64,000 nt of DNA, taken from NCBI RefSeq assembly GCF_040640215.1, contig NZ_JBFABG010000023.1, positions 1 to 64,000 of the forward strand, given 5' to 3'. Shown piece after piece: positions 60,882 through 64,000 of this stretch (position 1 is its first letter; each line of letters starts with the position of its first letter). The notes under the pieces were generated by a model. It was given only the letters and a program-made list of their open reading frames with translations. It was not told where the DNA came from and ran no database searches. Made by a program: the position numbers and the translations under genes. Source of the DNA: Actinosynnema sp040640215 (lineage in GTDB: Bacteria > Actinomycetota > Actinomycetes > Mycobacteriales > Pseudonocardiaceae).

Positions 60882-61697
60882 ATGCGGAACTTGCGAAGGA
60901 TCATCGTGGTGGTGGTCGCGGCCATCGCGGGCATCGCCCCCACGGCGCAGCCGGGGATCGCATCGGCGCAGGAGGCCGACGCGAGTTCGAGGTTCACCAG
61001 ACTCGACACCGACGCCGCCGGCAATCCCGAGTCGGCGGGTGAGCCGAGATTCGTCGAGTTGTCCGGCAACGGCCGGTACGCGCTGTTCGCGGTGCACTCC
61101 ACCAGCAACATGGTGCCCCCGCCGCACCGGACGGATCGTCTGCTCGGCCACTACCCGGTGCGCAAGGACTTGCGCACCGGTCAGATCATCCTGGTGAGCC
61201 GGAAGGAGAACGGCAGCCCGCTGCGGGCCGACTGGCGGTACTCCGCGATCGGCTGGGACGGCACCACGTTCGCCTACTCCACCGGTGAGACCGGCTCGGA
61301 CCCGGCCGAGCGGGGCGCGCTGTTCCACCACGACCTCGTGACCGGCAGGACGACCACGCTGATCCAGTGCGCCGACCCGTTCGGCACCTGCCGGCGCGCC
61401 GGCCGACCACTCGTGTCCGACGACGGCACCAGGTTGGCGTTCGACTACCGGGCCCGGTCCGGTGACCCGGTCCGGCTGACGCTGCTCGACACCACCACCG
61501 GCGAACTGCGGACGTGGGAGGAGAACAGCAAGACCTTGTTCGCGGGCGTGGTGTCCGCCGACCGCACCGGCAGCCTGATCGGCCACTACTGGCTCAGCGG
61601 CGACTCGGGCCGGTTCGGCGAGTCCCGGGCCCTCGTCCACGACCAGTCGACCGGCAAGGCGATCTCCCTCCGGGGCCTGCTGCTCGGAGGCGGCTGA
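60882..61697 (+). CDS. Secreted TolB/WD40-like propeller protein
   Basis: 271 residues. Signal peptide IIVVVVAAIAGIAPTAQPGI ending ASAQEA. The mature protein has repeated strand patterns (FVELSGNGRYALFAVHST, YSAIGWDGTTFAYSTGET, PLVSDDGTRLAFDYRAR) like TolB-type beta-propeller blades, perhaps four to five. Two cysteines (IQCADPFGTCRR) could pair. Function unknown. Confidence 0.65.
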   Translation: MRNLRRIIVVVVAAIAGIAPTAQPGIASAQEADASSRFTRLDTDAAGNPESAGEPRFVELSGNGRYALFAVHSTSNMVPPPHRTDRLLGHYPVRKDLRTGQIILVSRKENGSPLRADWRYSAIGWDGTTFAYSTGETGSDPAERGALFHHDLVTGRTTTLIQCADPFGTCRRAGRPLVSDDGTRLAFDYRARSGDPVRLTLLDTTTGELRTWEENSKTLFAGVVSADRTGSLIGHYWLSGDSGRFGESRALVHDQSTGKAISLRGLLLGGG

Positions 61698-61751
61698 TCG
61701 CGACCGGATGATCATGGGCGAGGACACCGAGCAGGAGGAGCGATCCGCACC

Positions 61752-61931
61752 TTGACGCTCTGGGCTCGGTCGCGGATCAGGAAGCGTGCGTGTCGGCTCG
61801 CGTCTTCGAGGTGCGCTCGGGAGGCGGGTCGACCCGGCGTCCTGGAGGATCTGCCAGACGGTGAAGGCGGCGGCCTCGATGCCGAGGGCAGCGGGCGCAG
61901 CAGCGCGAACGCGTTGCTTCATGCTGCGCAC
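61752..61931 (-). pseudogene. IS-A-type transposase shred
   Basis: Minus strand shows RVRAAAPAALGIEAAAFTVW then QILQDAGSTRLP, the segment before the first catalytic Asp, followed by a short FLIRDRAQS-like piece in another frame. Strongly decayed. Confidence 0.5.
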
Positions 61932-61950
61932 GGCTCGACGTGCGCGGGCT

Positions 61951-62625
61951 TCACTCGGCGACGACCAGTCCTACCCGGTAGGCGAGGACCACCGCCTGCA
62001 CGCGGTCACGCAGGTCGAGTTTGGTCAGGATTCGGGAGACGTAGGTCTTCACCGTTTCCGTGGTGATGCACAGCTTCTCGGCGATCTCCGCGTTCGACAG
62101 ACCGGCGGCGATCTGTACGAGCACTTCGAGCTCCCGGCGCGCGAGGGTCTGCCGGACGTGGTCCCGGGCCGGGTGGGTGGTGTCGGTGGGTCGCAGGCGC
62201 TCGGCGAAGTGGCCGATCAGGGCTCGGGTGACGGCCGGGGCCACCAGCGACTCCCCGGCGGCGACCGTGCGCACGCCCTTGATCAGTTCCGCCGGTGGCG
62301 CGTCCTTGAGCAGAAACCCGCTGGCACCGGCCTTGAGCGCCTCGTAGACGTATTCGTCGACGTTGAAAGTGGTGACCATCAACACTTTCGCCGGGGTGTC
62401 CACGCCGGGCCCGGACAGCCGGCGAGTGGCCTCGATACCATCGAGGATGGGCATCCGGATGTCCATCACCACGACGTCCGGGCGCAACCTCAGCGCCTCC
62501 TCGACGGCCTGCCTGCCGTCCGCGGCCTCGCCGACGACCTCCATGTCCGGTTGTGCCGAGAAGATCGTGTTGTACCCGGCGCGCACCAGTTCCTGGTCCT
62601 CGCACACCAGAACGCGGATGGTCAT
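61951..62625 (-). CDS. NarL/LuxR-family response regulator
   Basis: 224 residues; ATG overlaps the kinase stop (ATGA). Receiver with acidic CEDQE, phospho-acceptor Asp55 in VVMDIRMPILDG and Lys in FLLKDAPPAEL. C-terminal LuxR HTH: LARRELEVLVQIAAGLSNAE, then IAEKLCITTETVKTYVSRIL. Partner of the kinase upstream. Confidence 0.95.
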   Translation of the reverse strand: MTIRVLVCEDQELVRAGYNTIFSAQPDMEVVGEAADGRQAVEEALRLRPDVVVMDIRMPILDGIEATRRLSGPGVDTPAKVLMVTTFNVDEYVYEALKAGASGFLLKDAPPAELIKGVRTVAAGESLVAPAVTRALIGHFAERLRPTDTTHPARDHVRQTLARRELEVLVQIAAGLSNAEIAEKLCITTETVKTYVSRILTKLDLRDRVQAVVLAYRVGLVVAE

Positions 62626-63770
62626 GCCTGCCTCCGTGACGGGATGAGAGCGTGCACCCGGAACCCGCCTTCGGGCCGGGCTGCGGCCACCAGTTCACCA
62701 TCGAGCATCCGTACCCGCTCCCGCAGCCCACTCAGGCCGCGCCCGCCCGACCCGACCGCAGACCCGCCTGCGGAGATCCCGTCCGTCGTCACCTCGATCT
62801 CGATCCGGTCGTCGTGGTCGTCGATCTCGACCCGGGTCAGGTGTCCCGCCGCGTGCTTCATCGCGTTGGTCAGCGCCTCCTGCACCACCCGGTACGCCGC
62901 CAACTCGATGTCGACGGCGTGCTCACGCTGGTCGCCGCGCCTGGTCAACTCGACCGGCTGACCGGACAGCCGGGCCTGCTCGACGAGGTCGCTGACCCGG
63001 CCCAGGGTCGGCGACCGGTCGGCCCTCGCCGAGTCACCCGTCGCCTCCAGCACGTCGAGCAGGTGACGCAGTTCCGTCAACGCCCGGCGGCCCGTGACGC
63101 TGATGGCGTCGAACCCCTTCCCCACGTGTTCCGGCACCCCGTCGAGCAAGAACTGCGCCGCGTCCGCTTGGACGACCATCGCGGTCACGTGGTGGGTCAC
63201 CACATCGTGCAGGTCCCGCGCGATACGGGCCCGCTCTCCGGCGGTCGCCACCTCGACACCCAGCCGGCGGTTCTCCGCCTCCTCGGCCCGCCACCGGCGC
63301 ATCGCGGTCCCGGCCATCCACATCACCACCAGACTCAGGTAGAAGACAACGAACACTTGGAGCTGACTGGGCGAGCCCAGCAGGTGCAACGTGATCGCCA
63401 ACCCGGTGTAGCCCGCGGTCGCCGTCGCCGCGATGACCGGGCGGTACCGGACCTGGTGCGCCCCGACCGCGAAGAGCGCCAGGTAGAGCCCGATGCCGGC
63501 GATGGTGTCCGGGTAGCCGAACGACTGGTGCAGTGCGAAGGCGATACCGATGATCGCCAGACAGCCCGTCGGCCAACGCCGCCTGATCGCGAGCGGCGCA
63601 GCTTGCGCGATGACCAGCACGAGCGCGAGCGCGTCCACCGGGCGTCTCGGCAAGTCCCCGAGTTGCGGGCCGATGGTCGACACGGTCGGCACGAACGCCA
63701 GGACCGCGAGAACCAGCGCAAGTGCACTGTCCTTAGTAGACGGGGATAGTTTTTGCCACGCTGGGAGCAT
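62622..63770 (-). CDS. NarL-type sensor histidine kinase (HisKA_3)
   Basis: 382 residues from ATG 63770, 17 bases after the preceding stop; the longer frame reads into that gene. About five to six membrane helices fill residues 15-165 without a large outer loop, followed by the DHp ERARIARDLHDVVTHHVTAM with phospho-acceptor His, and a HATPase with LTNAMKHAAGH and GGRGLSGLRERVRMLDGEL. DesK-like architecture, often sensing membrane state or antibiotics. Confidence 0.92.
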   Translation of the reverse strand: MLPAWQKLSPSTKDSALALVLAVLAFVPTVSTIGPQLGDLPRRPVDALALVLVIAQAAPLAIRRRWPTGCLAIIGIAFALHQSFGYPDTIAGIGLYLALFAVGAHQVRYRPVIAATATAGYTGLAITLHLLGSPSQLQVFVVFYLSLVVMWMAGTAMRRWRAEEAENRRLGVEVATAGERARIARDLHDVVTHHVTAMVVQADAAQFLLDGVPEHVGKGFDAISVTGRRALTELRHLLDVLEATGDSARADRSPTLGRVSDLVEQARLSGQPVELTRRGDQREHAVDIELAAYRVVQEALTNAMKHAAGHLTRVEIDDHDDRIEIEVTTDGISAGGSAVGSGGRGLSGLRERVRMLDGELVAAARPEGGFRVHALIPSRRQA

Positions 63771-63786
63771 CGCGCGAGCGTACTGG

Positions 63787-64000
63787 TCAGGCCCCGGCTT
63801 TGACACGGCGCTGGATCTGACCGGTGCGCGCGGCGCGGCGCAGCAGGAGGATACTGGGCACAACGCAGACCAGCAGCGCGATCAGGCTCGCCTCGGGCCC
63901 GAAGGTGCCACCGGTCAGCACGGTAGGGCCGGACAGTGTGGTCTGGAGCAGCCCGTTCGGCACCTCGGCCGAGCCGGACAACGCGACGCCGAAGATGCCG
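63787..64000 (-). CDS. CPBP-family intramembrane protease, C-terminal end (partial)
   Basis: The frame runs off the right edge, so only the last 70 codons are seen. PTVLTGGTFGPEASLIALLV followed by LLLRRAARTG resembles the C-terminal helices of actinobacterial CPBP (type II CAAX-like) proteins. The catalytic EExxxR and HxxxN motifs would be outside the window. It precedes the two-component genes on the same strand. Confidence 0.55.
   Translation of the reverse strand, partial: GIFGVALSGSAEVPNGLLQTTLSGPTVLTGGTFGPEASLIALLVCVVPSILLLRRAARTGQIQRRVKAGA

Overview
The window is very GC-rich DNA with frequent GTG starts, short translationally coupled operons, and families typical of filamentous actinomycetes (large secreted RHS and LamG proteins, NB-ARC/STAND ATPases, DUF6247, imine-reductase-like enzymes, CPBP proteases). 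It most resembles a chromosomal accessory region of a Pseudonocardiales-type actinomycete (Saccharothrix/Lentzea/Actinosynnema-like). That assignment is inferred from gene style only. No tRNA, rRNA or CRISPR array was recognised.

Layout. 0-14.4 kb: a hypothetical gene interrupted at its third codon by an IS5-type element, then a divergent pair of giant secreted proteins: an RHS toxin with a candidate immunity gene (1935-8661, minus) and a LamG/SGNH surface protein (8915-14344, plus). 14.4-16.6 kb: a 1.2-kb gap with a GGGAGC iteron array, a GIY-YIG nuclease-like gene and a hypothetical gene. 16.9-32 kb: three large STAND NTPases (NB-ARC-TPR; membrane NB-ARC with a WD40 propeller; trypsin-STAND-propeller), separated by a graveyard of nested transposons (19.7-24.3 kb). 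32-42.4 kb: transposase, integrase, resolvase, permease, RHS and zinc-finger fragments, with a few intact genes (a toxin-antitoxin-like pair, a small secreted protein, an alpha/beta hydrolase).

42.4-48.8 kb holds the most interesting locus. An operon on the minus strand encodes a 59-residue peptide with eight cysteines, a MauE/DoxX-like redox membrane protein, a TlpA/MauD-like thioredoxin, an ABC exporter and an S26 signal peptidase. Spacing is tight, and a 10-bp stem-loop follows the peptide gene. This looks like a dedicated system for making, oxidatively folding, exporting and trimming a disulfide-rich peptide. The peptidase gene is split by an IS3 element. An XRE-TM-lectin-like gene diverges from the operon.

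49-64 kb is calmer: a membrane-anchored hypothetical protein, a coupled pair of hypothetical proteins, a MerR regulator divergent from an imine-reductase-like gene with a palindromic operator between them, an NmrA-like gene divergent from a TetR regulator with two operators, an MMPL transporter-OmpR regulator-sensorless kinase operon, a DUF1963 protein, a secreted propeller-like protein, and a CPBP-NarL type two-component operon running off the right edge.

Transposition has shaped most of the first 50 kb. One 1.25-kb IS ('IS-A') is present as one complete copy, one frameshifted copy and two fragments. IS5-, IS3-, IS4-, ISL3- and IS481-type elements or remnants are also present.
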